NCBI GenBank assembly: GCA_016708315.1
Contig: JADJGC010000023.1
Location: 186,001 to 250,000 of the forward strand
Length of the DNA stretch: 64,000 nt
Origin: a bacterium
GTDB taxonomy: Bacteria > Zixibacteria > MSB-5A5 > CAIYYT01
Direction of reading: 5' to 3'
The notes below the pieces were generated by a model. The model saw only the letters and a program-made list of their open reading frames with translations. It ran no database searches and was not told the DNA's origin. The number at the start of each line of letters is the position of its first letter. Within the stretch, counting starts at the first letter, position 1. This document shows positions 53,554-61,873 of this stretch, piece after piece. A program made the position numbers and the translations under genes.

Positions 53554-53716
53554 CTATCATTTCTCCCGCCCATCTTTCCAGGTGCTCCAATTTGAAACAA
53601 CGTCAATTCTCTTGTCCGATCGGTACCTGGAGTTGAAGGTGATTTCAGACAGCTGCTAAAGCGCCGACATGCCTTTGACGAACTTGGATGTAAATACTTG
53701 CATGAAGGAAAGTTGA

Positions 53717-55459
53717 TTGGAAAACCTGCATCAGCCGTCCAACACAGCGTACGGCGTCGGTGAGATTGCCGAGCTGCGCGACTTGATCCTGAGCCTCGGC
53801 AAGGGTCTGCGCGCTTCCCGTCAGTATCCTCCCGAACATCCGATTCCTCAACAATTCAAGCACATCTTCCGCGACCAACTTGCACGTTTCTTTGAGCATT
53901 CAGATAGAATATGTCTCTCTGTCACGATTGACGGCTTCGATGCCGGCGACGAAACAGTTTTCCGCGGACCGACGAATAGTGACAATATCGCTCACATCAT
54001 GCACCGCAATGGCATCCGCTTACTCGAAATTCAACCTTCTATCAACGCGAATGAAATAGATGCATTCTTTGATGCATTCGTCACCTGCTCAAGTCAGGGC
54101 GATGAGCCACAAGATATTGTGAATTGCTTTTGGAAGGCATCATTCGAGAATATTCGCTACGAGGTCATCGACTCTTTCGAGACCGGTGAAGTCTCCGGAA
54201 TGTTTCCTGAATTCTCTGCCGACCAATCACAGCATGCCTTTGCCGGAACCCGCGCCTCATACATACCCGGAAGTAAAATCTCCTGGTCAAACAGCAGTCA
54301 TGCGCCATTGGCCCAGGCCGAACAAACCCATCAGATGATGGTTCAGGCTTTCGGCGAGCCGGACAAACTCAGCACTGTGGAACAACAAGCACTCGCCGGT
54401 ATGATCAGCGAGGATCGTGCCAAGAATACAAAGCGCGAAGTCGTCGATCTCCTGATCCAACTCTGTTCGGAAAATTCCGGCCCGCAGGATATGCGGTTGA
54501 CCGCCGAAGCGCTGCAATCGACATTTGACCGCCTCATTGGCGATGCCAATTTCCTCACACTCTGCGATATCATCATCAGCGTCCGCCGGCTCTTGGAACT
54601 CGATGAGTTTGAGTCGCACGTTGTCAAGAAACGCCTCAAGGAATTCGAAGCTCGTTGTGGCGATAGCGTCCGACTGAAAATGGTAACGAATATTCTGAAT
54701 ACAAAAACCGATGTCGATCTTGCTTCAGTTGAAAGCTACTTGTCCCTGCTAGGCTGGGAATCACTCAATAATCTTCTCTGGATGTTGGGAGAGTTGTCGC
54801 AATACCCGGCCCGCAAGATGGTTTGCGATTTACTTGTAAAGAAGGGGTTTGAAAAGATCGACATTCTGGGTAGCGCCGTTTACGATAGCCGCTGGTACGT
54901 GGCTCGAAACGTCGTTTGGGTCCTGGGCGAGATGAAGACTCTTCAAGCGGTGCCTTTCCTTACTAAAGCCGCAAAACACAATGAACCTCGTGTCAAGACC
55001 GAAGTCATCAAGGCGCTGGGCAAACTTGGCGGCGATAAAGCAGCCGGCGTACTCCAGACCATGCTGCGCGATGAATCGGAAAAAATCCGTCTATACGCGG
55101 CACGCGAACTGGGCCAGAATCACAGCCGCGCCGCCTGCCAGGGATTGACGGATGTCGTCCGCGAAAAAGACTTTCCCGATTCGCCGCCGGCGGAAATGCG
55201 CCAGATTCTCGAAGCTCTGGTTACTTGCGGCAGCGAAGAATCACTTGCTGTGTGCGCAGAGATTCTTTCAAAGACCGCTCTATTCAACAAGGCTCGACTT
55301 CATCGCTTTCAAGAAGCCATTATTGCTGCCTTGGCATACTCACCGCGCCAGCAGGCAACAGAAATGTTGGATCGTTTGTCTACCGACAGTCGGAACCACA
55401 TCGCCGTCGCAGCACGCAAAGCCCGATCCTTCGTTAACAAACGCCGGGAGGAAATCTAA
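53717..55459 (+). CDS. HEAT-repeat protein with an HD-GYP-partner N-terminal module
   Basis: 580 residues from a TTG at 53717 with AAGGAAAG upstream. The N-terminal module (about 15-130) has the pattern LGKGLRASRQYPPEHPIPQQ...LSVTIDGFDAG...GIRLLEIQPSINANEIDAFF. HEAT-like repeats lie in about 330-575: RWYVARNVVWVLGEMKTLQA, VKTEVIKALGKLGGDKAAGV and IRLYAARELGQNHSRAACQG. No catalytic motif; a scaffold or partner protein. The stop overlaps the HD-GYP gene by one base, and the same N-terminal pattern recurs there, so the two probably act together. Confidence 0.75.
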   Translation: MENLHQPSNTAYGVGEIAELRDLILSLGKGLRASRQYPPEHPIPQQFKHIFRDQLARFFEHSDRICLSVTIDGFDAGDETVFRGPTNSDNIAHIMHRNGIRLLEIQPSINANEIDAFFDAFVTCSSQGDEPQDIVNCFWKASFENIRYEVIDSFETGEVSGMFPEFSADQSQHAFAGTRASYIPGSKISWSNSSHAPLAQAEQTHQMMVQAFGEPDKLSTVEQQALAGMISEDRAKNTKREVVDLLIQLCSENSGPQDMRLTAEALQSTFDRLIGDANFLTLCDIIISVRRLLELDEFESHVVKKRLKEFEARCGDSVRLKMVTNILNTKTDVDLASVESYLSLLGWESLNNLLWMLGELSQYPARKMVCDLLVKKGFEKIDILGSAVYDSRWYVARNVVWVLGEMKTLQAVPFLTKAAKHNEPRVKTEVIKALGKLGGDKAAGVLQTMLRDESEKIRLYAARELGQNHSRAACQGLTDVVREKDFPDSPPAEMRQILEALVTCGSEESLAVCAEILSKTALFNKARLHRFQEAIIAALAYSPRQQATEMLDRLSTDSRNHIAVAARKARSFVNKRREEI

Positions 55460-56688
55460 TGTCCGCATCCAATGACCCCACGGTCAGCACTCTCCTTACT
55501 CCGGCACAAGAAGCTGCATTCTCAAAACATGGCACGGCTTTGGTCAATCAATTGCGGATCTTCCTCAAAACCGCGCGGCTTTATGAACGCGAAAACAACA
55601 ACTTCATTAACCAGCAGCAGGCGCTCGTTCGTCAACTCAATGATCTTCTCGCCGAATACGGAGACCTTACTCTGCAAGTCCAGGCAGGCTATCTCTTCTT
55701 CTGCGGAGTTCGCCTCAAAACCGAGTATGACATTGAGTCCAACTCTGGTTACCTCCTGCATCTCTTTCTTAGATTGCACATTTCGGGACTAATGATCAAT
55801 ACCGGCGTCAGCGAAGAGAATGTAATCGTTTTGGCAAAACTTCTTAATGATGCGGAAGACAACGGCAACGCCGACTACGACAGCTTGCAGCAGCAGTTTG
55901 CCAAGCATCGGCTGGACTACATCGAAGTCCTGCCGCCCGTGTTCGAGACTTCGGAGAATATGGACGAGACTCGCCGCCATCGTCAATTCGCCAAACGGAC
56001 GTTCTTCTCAGCCATCAGCAACCTCAAATCTGTCGTCGCCAGCATTGGCGCCAGTCGCAGTGTCGATTTGACCTACACCAATCGTATTGTCCACTCCCTC
56101 GTTGACCAGGTTGTCTCGAACGACCGATATTTGCTTGAATTGACTGCTCTGCGCGCACACGACGAGTATACTTTCCTTCATTCGACCAATGTGTGCGTTT
56201 ATGCCATCTGCCTCGGTTCAGCTTTGCAATTGACTAAAGCCGAATTGGCACATCTCGGATTCGCCGCCCTTTTCCACGACATCGGAAAGACACGCTTGCC
56301 ACTTCAGATTCTCAACAAACCAACCGAATTCGATGAAGCCGAATGGGAATTGATGCGCAAACACCCAACCTATGGCGTGCTTGCACTTGCCAAAACCATG
56401 CCGTTCGACGACAACACATGTCGCGCCATGTTGGTTGCGTTCGAGCACCACTTCAATCTCGACGGCACCGGATATCCATTGGTGCGCTTCCGCCGCAATC
56501 TCAATCTCTACAGCAAGATAGTTGCGATTTGCGATGTGTTTGACGCCCTTACTTCCGGCCGCGTTTACCGCCGCGATCCAATGTCGCCCGATCACGTCTT
56601 GCGCAAGTTGCTTGAACAAGCAGGGCAGAAATTCGATCCATTGTTGGTCAAGATGTTCGTCAAAGCTGTCTCCGTGTACCCGCCCTGA
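55459..56688 (+). CDS. HD-GYP domain cyclic-di-GMP phosphodiesterase, ends at an in-frame TGA
   Basis: 409 residues. The N-terminal module (about 20-150) resembles that of the HEAT protein (FLKTARLYERENNNFINQQQ...LTLQVQAGYLFFCG...HISGLMINTGVSEENVIVL). The HD-GYP domain (about 195-405) has LHSTNVCVYA, FHDIGKTRLP, KHPTYG, FEHHFNLDGTGYP and CDVFDALTSGRVYRRD. It should hydrolyse c-di-GMP. The frame stops at TGA 56686-56688 right after VYPP, where related proteins continue with YPPGSLVLL-type sequence; the continuation is in the same frame (next entry). Confidence 0.88.
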   Translation: MSASNDPTVSTLLTPAQEAAFSKHGTALVNQLRIFLKTARLYERENNNFINQQQALVRQLNDLLAEYGDLTLQVQAGYLFFCGVRLKTEYDIESNSGYLLHLFLRLHISGLMINTGVSEENVIVLAKLLNDAEDNGNADYDSLQQQFAKHRLDYIEVLPPVFETSENMDETRRHRQFAKRTFFSAISNLKSVVASIGASRSVDLTYTNRIVHSLVDQVVSNDRYLLELTALRAHDEYTFLHSTNVCVYAICLGSALQLTKAELAHLGFAALFHDIGKTRLPLQILNKPTEFDEAEWELMRKHPTYGVLALAKTMPFDDNTCRAMLVAFEHHFNLDGTGYPLVRFRRNLNLYSKIVAICDVFDALTSGRVYRRDPMSPDHVLRKLLEQAGQKFDPLLVKMFVKAVSVYPP

Positions 56689-56928
56689 TCACTGCTCTTG
56701 CTTGATGATCAAACTCTTGGCCTCGTGATTGCCCGAAATTCGCATGATCTCTTCCGCCCAATAGTGAAAGTAATCGGGAATCTCAATAGTCTTTTCGATA
56801 TGGCTGAAGAAGTCGACTTAAGCTCTCGCAACGAGGTCGGCGAATTTGGGCGCCATATCGTCAGAGTCGTTGACCCGCAAGAACTCCCGGTCAATCTCTC
56901 CAACTACGTGCTGCAATCATTCGTCTGA
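56689..56928 (+). pseudogene. C-terminal tail of the HD-GYP protein beyond an in-frame stop
   Basis: Directly after the TGA, in the same frame, the sequence reads SLLLLDDQTLGLVIARNSHD and later RHIVRVVDPQELPVNLSNYV, then TGA at 56926-56928. HD-GYP proteins of this type usually carry this tail (a Gly after YPP, then LLD...LGVV...PxVK, and a final ...R.VDPEEL.I.LS.Y). One base change (GGA to TGA) explains the break. Either a nonsense mutation, a sequencing error, or read-through. The tail itself has no ribosome site, so it is not an independent gene. Confidence 0.75.
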
Positions 56929-57144
56929 TCATCGCAGGTCAGCACCATCGTGACACAACGATGACAAAATAACTCCCCGTTTCGTCATTGCCCCTCAATA
57001 CTATCTTCCGAAGTTGCCTTGACATTGCCAACCAAATGTAGAAAATTGACCTATTTACTGTACGATTATGAGGCGCGCGCGTCTCTATCAATGTAGGCTA
57101 TTCTCTTTTGCGCTCAAGCAGCCCCCGCTGCGGGTTGAGGAATC

Positions 57145-58188
57145 ATGACGGTTAAACTGCGAATCTTTGGAATTTTCCTGTTCTCGTTTCTGGCTCTGAC
57201 AACGATATCGATTTACAGCATACCGCGATTGTCACTGGAGCATGCCACGCCATGCGTCACCTGCCATGTCAGCCCTAATGGAGGCGGAATGCGCAATGAG
57301 TTTGGAAATTTCGCCGTTTCGTACAACGAACTCTGCCTGCAAAGCACGAAGAAATTGGTTGAGCCGTATCGCCTGAAACCCCGCATTTCCGACAATGTGA
57401 CTTACGGCATTGACTATCGCATGTTGTATCTGGATCAAGGCCGGTTTTTCCGTATGCAGACAGATCTCTACCTAAATCTTGAGTTGCTCAAAAACATCAG
57501 CTACAACTTGACATTCGGTCAGACCTATGTCAAAGACAGCTACTTGCTCCTGAAATTCAAAGATGAACACTATTGGATCAAGGCCGGTCGTTTCTACCCG
57601 GCGTACGGACTGCGCGACTCAGATCACAATGCGTATGTACGCACCGTCCCCTTGTTGGGGCCGGAACTAAATGTTGATGGTCTCTCTGTCGGTGGCAATT
57701 TCTTTGATGGTTCGAACATCACACTTGAGTTTTACGAGCCGGATGGCCAGCGGGTCGCAGCTCTGCACTCATTCCGAGCCGGCGCCATCGGCTCTATTGG
57801 CTATCTGACTGGACTTTCCTGGCGTCAATCGGAAGCCATCAATGGCAGCTATCGGGGGTATCCAATCTCCAAATCCATTTTCGGCGGAGTATCGTATGAC
57901 AGGTTCACCCTCATGGGCGAAATCGGATCTGTCGGCAAAGGCAACGAACAACGCACGCTTTACGCCCATATGGCATCGCGAATTGTCTACGGGCTGTACT
58001 TCATAAGTGAATACAACTTTCACGACCCGGACTGGAGCGCCAAAACGGGCACAAACGAATTTTGGAGGTTCTCTTGTGAGTTCTTCCCGATTCCGTTCGT
58101 CGAACTGCGCCCGGCAATTACTTACATCGGCGACGGCCCCCGTAAAGACCAGGTCGATTTCTTCGTGCAACTTCATGTAAGCTATTAG
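57145..58188 (+). CDS. Outer-membrane barrel protein with one CxxCH haem motif
   Basis: 347 residues. Signal sequence to about residue 27; CVTCH at 37-41 (c-type haem motif) within HATPCVTCHVSPNGGGM. The remainder is a beta-rich barrel pattern (DYRMLYLDQGRFFRMQTDLY; YWIKAGRFYPAYGLRDSDHN; RIVYGLYFISEYNFHDPDWS) ending in FVQLHVSY with a C-terminal aromatic. This combines a periplasmic-type monohaem start with a porin-like body, like a compact porin-cytochrome. TGAGGA precedes the ATG. The next gene (7 bp on) carries a second haem motif, so electron transfer at the envelope is plausible. Confidence 0.75.
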   Translation: MTVKLRIFGIFLFSFLALTTISIYSIPRLSLEHATPCVTCHVSPNGGGMRNEFGNFAVSYNELCLQSTKKLVEPYRLKPRISDNVTYGIDYRMLYLDQGRFFRMQTDLYLNLELLKNISYNLTFGQTYVKDSYLLLKFKDEHYWIKAGRFYPAYGLRDSDHNAYVRTVPLLGPELNVDGLSVGGNFFDGSNITLEFYEPDGQRVAALHSFRAGAIGSIGYLTGLSWRQSEAINGSYRGYPISKSIFGGVSYDRFTLMGEIGSVGKGNEQRTLYAHMASRIVYGLYFISEYNFHDPDWSAKTGTNEFWRFSCEFFPIPFVELRPAITYIGDGPRKDQVDFFVQLHVSY

Positions 58189-58194
58189 AGGAAG

Positions 58195-58656
58195 ATGATA
58201 TCACTTAATCTGACCATAAATCGACTGTGGAATGCCGTCGGAATCACACTTCTGCTTCTGGCTAGCATTTCGCTTTCAGCCTGTAGCGACCACGGGGCCA
58301 TTGTCAAGGATGACAATGGCGGCGGTCCTCCGCCTCCGGACCCGACCGTATTCTTCACTACCGACGTCCAGCCGATCCTCTTGCGGTCCTGTGCATTCAA
58401 TAGTTGTCACGGCGATGTCAATCCTCAGCACGATCTCAAAGTCACCAGCTACGACGACATATTGAAGGTCAGCCCACTGCACGGTCGTATCATCGTTCCC
58501 GGAGAAGCTGGAGTCAGCGCGCTGTACATTTCGATCAGCCCGCGCTACCGGGAATTGGGACTCGATTTTCGTATGCCGCGCTTTTCCGATACCCTTACCA
58601 GCGCCGAACAAGAAACGATCCGCACTTGGATCGATGAAGGTGCGCTCAACAACTAG
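58195..58656 (+). CDS. Lipoprotein with CX4CH motif (c-type cytochrome-like)
   Basis: 153 residues. Lipobox LSAC (Cys30), a Gly/Pro-rich linker, then VQPILLRSCAFNSCHGD with Cys66, Cys71 and His72 (four residues between the cysteines), and a late MPRFSDTLTSAEQETIRTWI with a Met that could be the distal axial ligand. This is the pattern of the planctomycete-type cytochrome c domain. GAGGAAG precedes the ATG. Placed between the haem-porin and the YceI gene with spacing of 6 and 15 bp. Confidence 0.75.
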   Translation: MISLNLTINRLWNAVGITLLLLASISLSACSDHGAIVKDDNGGGPPPPDPTVFFTTDVQPILLRSCAFNSCHGDVNPQHDLKVTSYDDILKVSPLHGRIIVPGEAGVSALYISISPRYRELGLDFRMPRFSDTLTSAEQETIRTWIDEGALNN

Positions 58657-58671
58657 TCCGGAGAAAACACT

Positions 58672-59301
58672 ATGAAGAATAGATGCATCAATGCGATTCT
58701 CGTCGCCTTGGCAATAGTAGTCTCGGCGAGCATTCAAGCGTCCGCCGCCGATTTTTACGTTAGCGGCGCACCAGAAACCGACAACGTGACCTTCGCCTCC
58801 GATGCCAAATTGGAGTTCATCGAGGGCACAACCAATGCCATTGTCGGTGTTGTTAGCTTCGATCCGGCGAACACCACTTCTCCGGCAAGCGGGCGCATCC
58901 GCGTCGATGCAGCGTCACTGAAAACTGGAATCGAATTGCGCGATGAGCATATGCGCGAGCGCCATCTTCATACGGCGCAGTTTCCACATATTGAGTTTGT
59001 GCTCAAATCTGTCTCAGGATTGCCGGCGCAATTGTCTCCAGCAACGGAAACTAATCTGAGCATCTCCGGCGATTTCTCTGTACACGGCAAGACCTTGCCG
59101 ATCACCGCCCCTGCTAGCGTAGAGTTGCTCCCACCAAGCGACACGCTAAACCAGGCGATTCTCGTCACTGCAACTTTCGAGATAAAACTCGATGACTACG
59201 GCATTCCCCGTCCCAAAATGCTTCTGCTCAAACTTGCCGAGACTATCAAGATTCGCGTCCGATTTATTGCTTCAACATCGAATCCGAAGGTAACATTATG
59301 A
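58672..59301 (+). CDS. YceI-like periplasmic protein
   Basis: 209 residues with a signal peptide (to about residue 25). The mature part matches the YceI lipocalin-like barrel: DAKLEFIEGTTNAIVGVVSF, ASLKTGIELRDEHMRERHL, and HIEFVLKSV, GDFSVHGKTLPIT. YceI proteins bind isoprenoids such as quinones or polyprenols in the periplasm. GGAGAA precedes the ATG. A quinone-binding role would fit the two haem proteins upstream; that is inference. Confidence 0.87.
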   Translation: MKNRCINAILVALAIVVSASIQASAADFYVSGAPETDNVTFASDAKLEFIEGTTNAIVGVVSFDPANTTSPASGRIRVDAASLKTGIELRDEHMRERHLHTAQFPHIEFVLKSVSGLPAQLSPATETNLSISGDFSVHGKTLPITAPASVELLPPSDTLNQAILVTATFEIKLDDYGIPRPKMLLLKLAETIKIRVRFIASTSNPKVTL

Positions 59302-59385
59302 TCCTGTGGTCTAAATCGTTGACTCTGAGCAGCTTCTCGTAACCCGCCTAAATTGACCAAATTCTCCTGATTCTTGCACTTTCAT

Positions 59386-59414
59386 TTGATTGTCCGATGC
59401 AATTTCGCTATATT
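59386..59414 (+). promoter_or_regulatory. Candidate sigma-70-type promoter for the ferritin-like gene
   Basis: TTGATT at 59386-59391 and TATATT at 59409-59414 are separated by exactly 17 bp, 40 bp ahead of the ATG at 59454. Good match by eye; not tested. Confidence 0.5.
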
Positions 59415-59453
59415 CTCAAAGTGTTGGCTACGACGCCACAATAAGGAGTTGCT

Positions 59454-59951
59454 ATGAATGTCTTCGAATTTGCAATGAAAATGGAAAAAGATGGGCAGCA
59501 TTTCTATGAAAGCGAAGCTGCAAAAACCAATAATCCCGCGCTTAAGAAAATCTGGCTGCAATTGGCCGGCGACGAAGTGAAGCACTATGAGATATTCAAG
59601 CGCTTCCGCGATGGCGACGTTCACGAGGCCAAAGCCATGTCTGAACTCGGCACACAGATTCTTGCCACTGCCAAGACTGTTTTCGAGCAGTTGCCCAAGA
59701 CCGGCAATGATTTCAACTTTGGCGACGATGTAATTGCTGCCTGGACCAAAGCCCAGCATCTCGAAACCGAAACTGAGAAATTTTATCGCGAGAAATCCGG
59801 CGAAGAAAAACTTCCGGAAATTAAGCGCGCTTTCAGTCTTCTTGCCGACGAAGAACACAAGCACGTCGTATTAATAGAGCATGTGCTTGAATTCCTGCAT
59901 CAGCCCAAAAGCTGGCTCGACGACGCTGAGTGGAGCAATATCGCCCACTAA
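59454..59951 (+). CDS. Ferritin-like diiron protein (rubrerythrin erythrin-domain type)
   Basis: 165 residues of four-helix bundle with the diiron ligands in order: EKDGQHFYESEA (Glu), AGDEVKHYEIF (Glu and His), ETETEKFYREKS (Glu), and ADEEHKHVVLIEHV (Glu and His). There is no rubredoxin tail, so it is an erythrin-domain-only protein, likely in iron or peroxide handling. AAGGAG lies at the correct distance. Probably its own transcript from the promoter at 59386; SOD is encoded two genes later. Confidence 0.88.
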   Translation: MNVFEFAMKMEKDGQHFYESEAAKTNNPALKKIWLQLAGDEVKHYEIFKRFRDGDVHEAKAMSELGTQILATAKTVFEQLPKTGNDFNFGDDVIAAWTKAQHLETETEKFYREKSGEEKLPEIKRAFSLLADEEHKHVVLIEHVLEFLHQPKSWLDDAEWSNIAH

Positions 59952-60077
59952 ACGCCGTTCGTGTTCGATTCGGCTGTTTGACCTTATCAGGGACATGCTT
60001 TCGCCACAGGCGGCGTGTCCCTGTCTTTTCAGTATGAATTCACAACTATTCTGCAATACAATCACGGAGGGAATTTG

Positions 60078-61712
60078 ATGGGCAACTTTCGTATGGCTCA
60101 TCCATTTAACGAGCCGATCTACAGCTATGGCCCCGGTACGCCGGAACGCGCAAAACTGCAGGCCGCTATCGAAGAACTCAAATCCAAACAGATCGACATT
60201 CCGCTGATCATCGACGGTAAGGAAGTCCGCGTCGGCGAAAAGATCAAACTTACCGCGCCGCACGATCATTCGCTGGTACTTGGATATTCCTACAGAGGCA
60301 CCAAGAAAGAAACCAACGACGCTATCGCTTCGGCCTTGGCAGCACAACAAGCTTGGTCGGAAGTTCCCATGCATCATCGCATCGCCATCTTCCTCAAAGC
60401 AGCCGATCTGCTCGCCGGTCCTTATCGCTACATTGTCAATGCCGCAACCATGCTGGCCCACTCCAAGAATCCGTTTCAAGCGGAAATCGATGCTGTCTGC
60501 GAATTGGTGGACTTCTTCCGCTTCAATGCGTACTTCATGCAGCAGATCGCCGATATCCAGCCGATCAACCCGGATCCGACTATCTGGAATCGCATTGACT
60601 ATCGCCCACTTGAAGGCTTCATCTTTGCCGTATCGCCATTCAACTTTGTCTCGATCAACGGCAATCTTCCCAGTGCTCCGGCAATGTGGGGCAATGTCGC
60701 CGTCTGGAAACCGGCCTCCAGCGTCATGTACACTTCTCATTTCTTGATGAAGATATTCATGGAAGCCGGCCTGCCCCCGGGCGTTATCAATATGGTAACC
60801 GGCAAAGCTTCAGAGATTTCCGATATCATACTCAATCACGAATATCTCGCCGGTATTCACTTCACAGGCTCCACGCCGGTATTCCAGACCATGTGGAAAA
60901 CCGTCGGCGAGAACATCGCCAAGAACAAGTACAAAGGCTACCCGCGTCTGGTCGGCGAAACCGGCGGCAAGGACTTCATTTTTGTCCATAAGTCAGCAGT
61001 GCCTGATCAGGTTGCAACCGCTATTACCCGTGGCGCATTCGAGTATCAGGGACAGAAATGTTCTGCGGCATCACGCGCTTACATTCCCAAGTCCCTATGG
61101 CCTTCAATCAAGAAGACCGTTCTCAAACAGCTTGCCGAGATCAAGATCGGCGCTCCGACTGACTTTTCGAACTTCATGAATGCCGTCATCGATCGCGGCG
61201 CTTATGACAGTATCAAAGAGTATGTCGACTTCGCGAAGAAGGCCACCGACGCCGAAATCATCTCCGGCGGCAACTGCGACGATTCGAAGGGATACTACAT
61301 CGACGCGACCTTGATCGAAACTTCAAATCCCAAATTCAAGACTATGCAGGAAGAAATCTTCGGCCCTGTCATGACGGTCTATATCTACAAGGATAGCGAA
61401 TACGAAAAGACGTTGAAACTCTGTGATGAGACATCACCCTACGCCCTAACCGGAGCAATCTTTGCGGCAGATCGCGATGCCATCCTTCTTGCCGAAAAGA
61501 CACTGCGCCAAGCTGCCGGCAACTTCTACATCAATGACAAACCGACCGGCGCAGTCGTTGGCCAACAGCCGTTTGGCGGCGCAAGAGCTTCCGGCACTAA
61601 TGACAAAGCCGGCGCCTTGCATAACATGATTCGTTGGACATCGCCGCGAACCATCAAAGAAAACTTCGTCCCGCCGACGGACTACAAGTATCCATTCCTG
61701 CGAGAAGAATAA
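60078..61712 (+). CDS. pruA: 1-pyrroline-5-carboxylate (glutamate semialdehyde) dehydrogenase
   Basis: 544 residues from the ATG at 60078 (GGAGGG upstream). An aldehyde dehydrogenase of the ALDH4 (eukaryote-like) type: FAVSPFNFVSINGNLPSAPA, GNVAVWKPASS, HFTGSTPVFQTMWK, ETGGKDF, and catalytic Cys328 in YQGQKCSAASRAYI; late EEIFGPVMTVYIY and NDKPTGAVVGQQPFGG. It oxidises glutamate semialdehyde to glutamate with NAD in proline catabolism. The partner PutA-like proline dehydrogenase is not in view. A strong terminator follows. Confidence 0.93.
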   Translation: MGNFRMAHPFNEPIYSYGPGTPERAKLQAAIEELKSKQIDIPLIIDGKEVRVGEKIKLTAPHDHSLVLGYSYRGTKKETNDAIASALAAQQAWSEVPMHHRIAIFLKAADLLAGPYRYIVNAATMLAHSKNPFQAEIDAVCELVDFFRFNAYFMQQIADIQPINPDPTIWNRIDYRPLEGFIFAVSPFNFVSINGNLPSAPAMWGNVAVWKPASSVMYTSHFLMKIFMEAGLPPGVINMVTGKASEISDIILNHEYLAGIHFTGSTPVFQTMWKTVGENIAKNKYKGYPRLVGETGGKDFIFVHKSAVPDQVATAITRGAFEYQGQKCSAASRAYIPKSLWPSIKKTVLKQLAEIKIGAPTDFSNFMNAVIDRGAYDSIKEYVDFAKKATDAEIISGGNCDDSKGYYIDATLIETSNPKFKTMQEEIFGPVMTVYIYKDSEYEKTLKLCDETSPYALTGAIFAADRDAILLAEKTLRQAAGNFYINDKPTGAVVGQQPFGGARASGTNDKAGALHNMIRWTSPRTIKENFVPPTDYKYPFLREE

Positions 61713-61724
61713 CCACTTTGGTTC

Positions 61725-61755
61725 AAGCCCCTCGCATTTGACGCGAGGGGCTTTT
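61725..61755 (+). terminator. Rho-independent terminator after pruA
   Basis: AAGCCCCTCGC (61725-61735) pairs with GCGAGGGGCTT (61743-61753) around a seven-base loop and runs into TT at its end (short T run in total). It lies 12 bp after the pruA stop. Confidence 0.9.
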
Positions 61756-61873
61756 CATTTCAGGCAACATCCCCCGGAACGTTTCCCTTCCCCCAATGTT
61801 AAAACCTTGTAGCTTGACCTATCGTCGAGCGAACGAGTCGAAATTGATTACTTGAATGATACAGGAGTCCGTC

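Noticed and set aside
56686..56688. Genome-wide recoding of TGA as Gly or Trp
   Set aside because: TGA ends many genes here, often within 4-bp ATGA overlaps with the next start, so it acts as a normal stop.
56709..56903. Minus-strand frame of 64 codons near the HD-GYP gene
   Set aside because: It overlaps the in-frame, family-like tail of the HD-GYP protein on the other strand and has no ribosome site.
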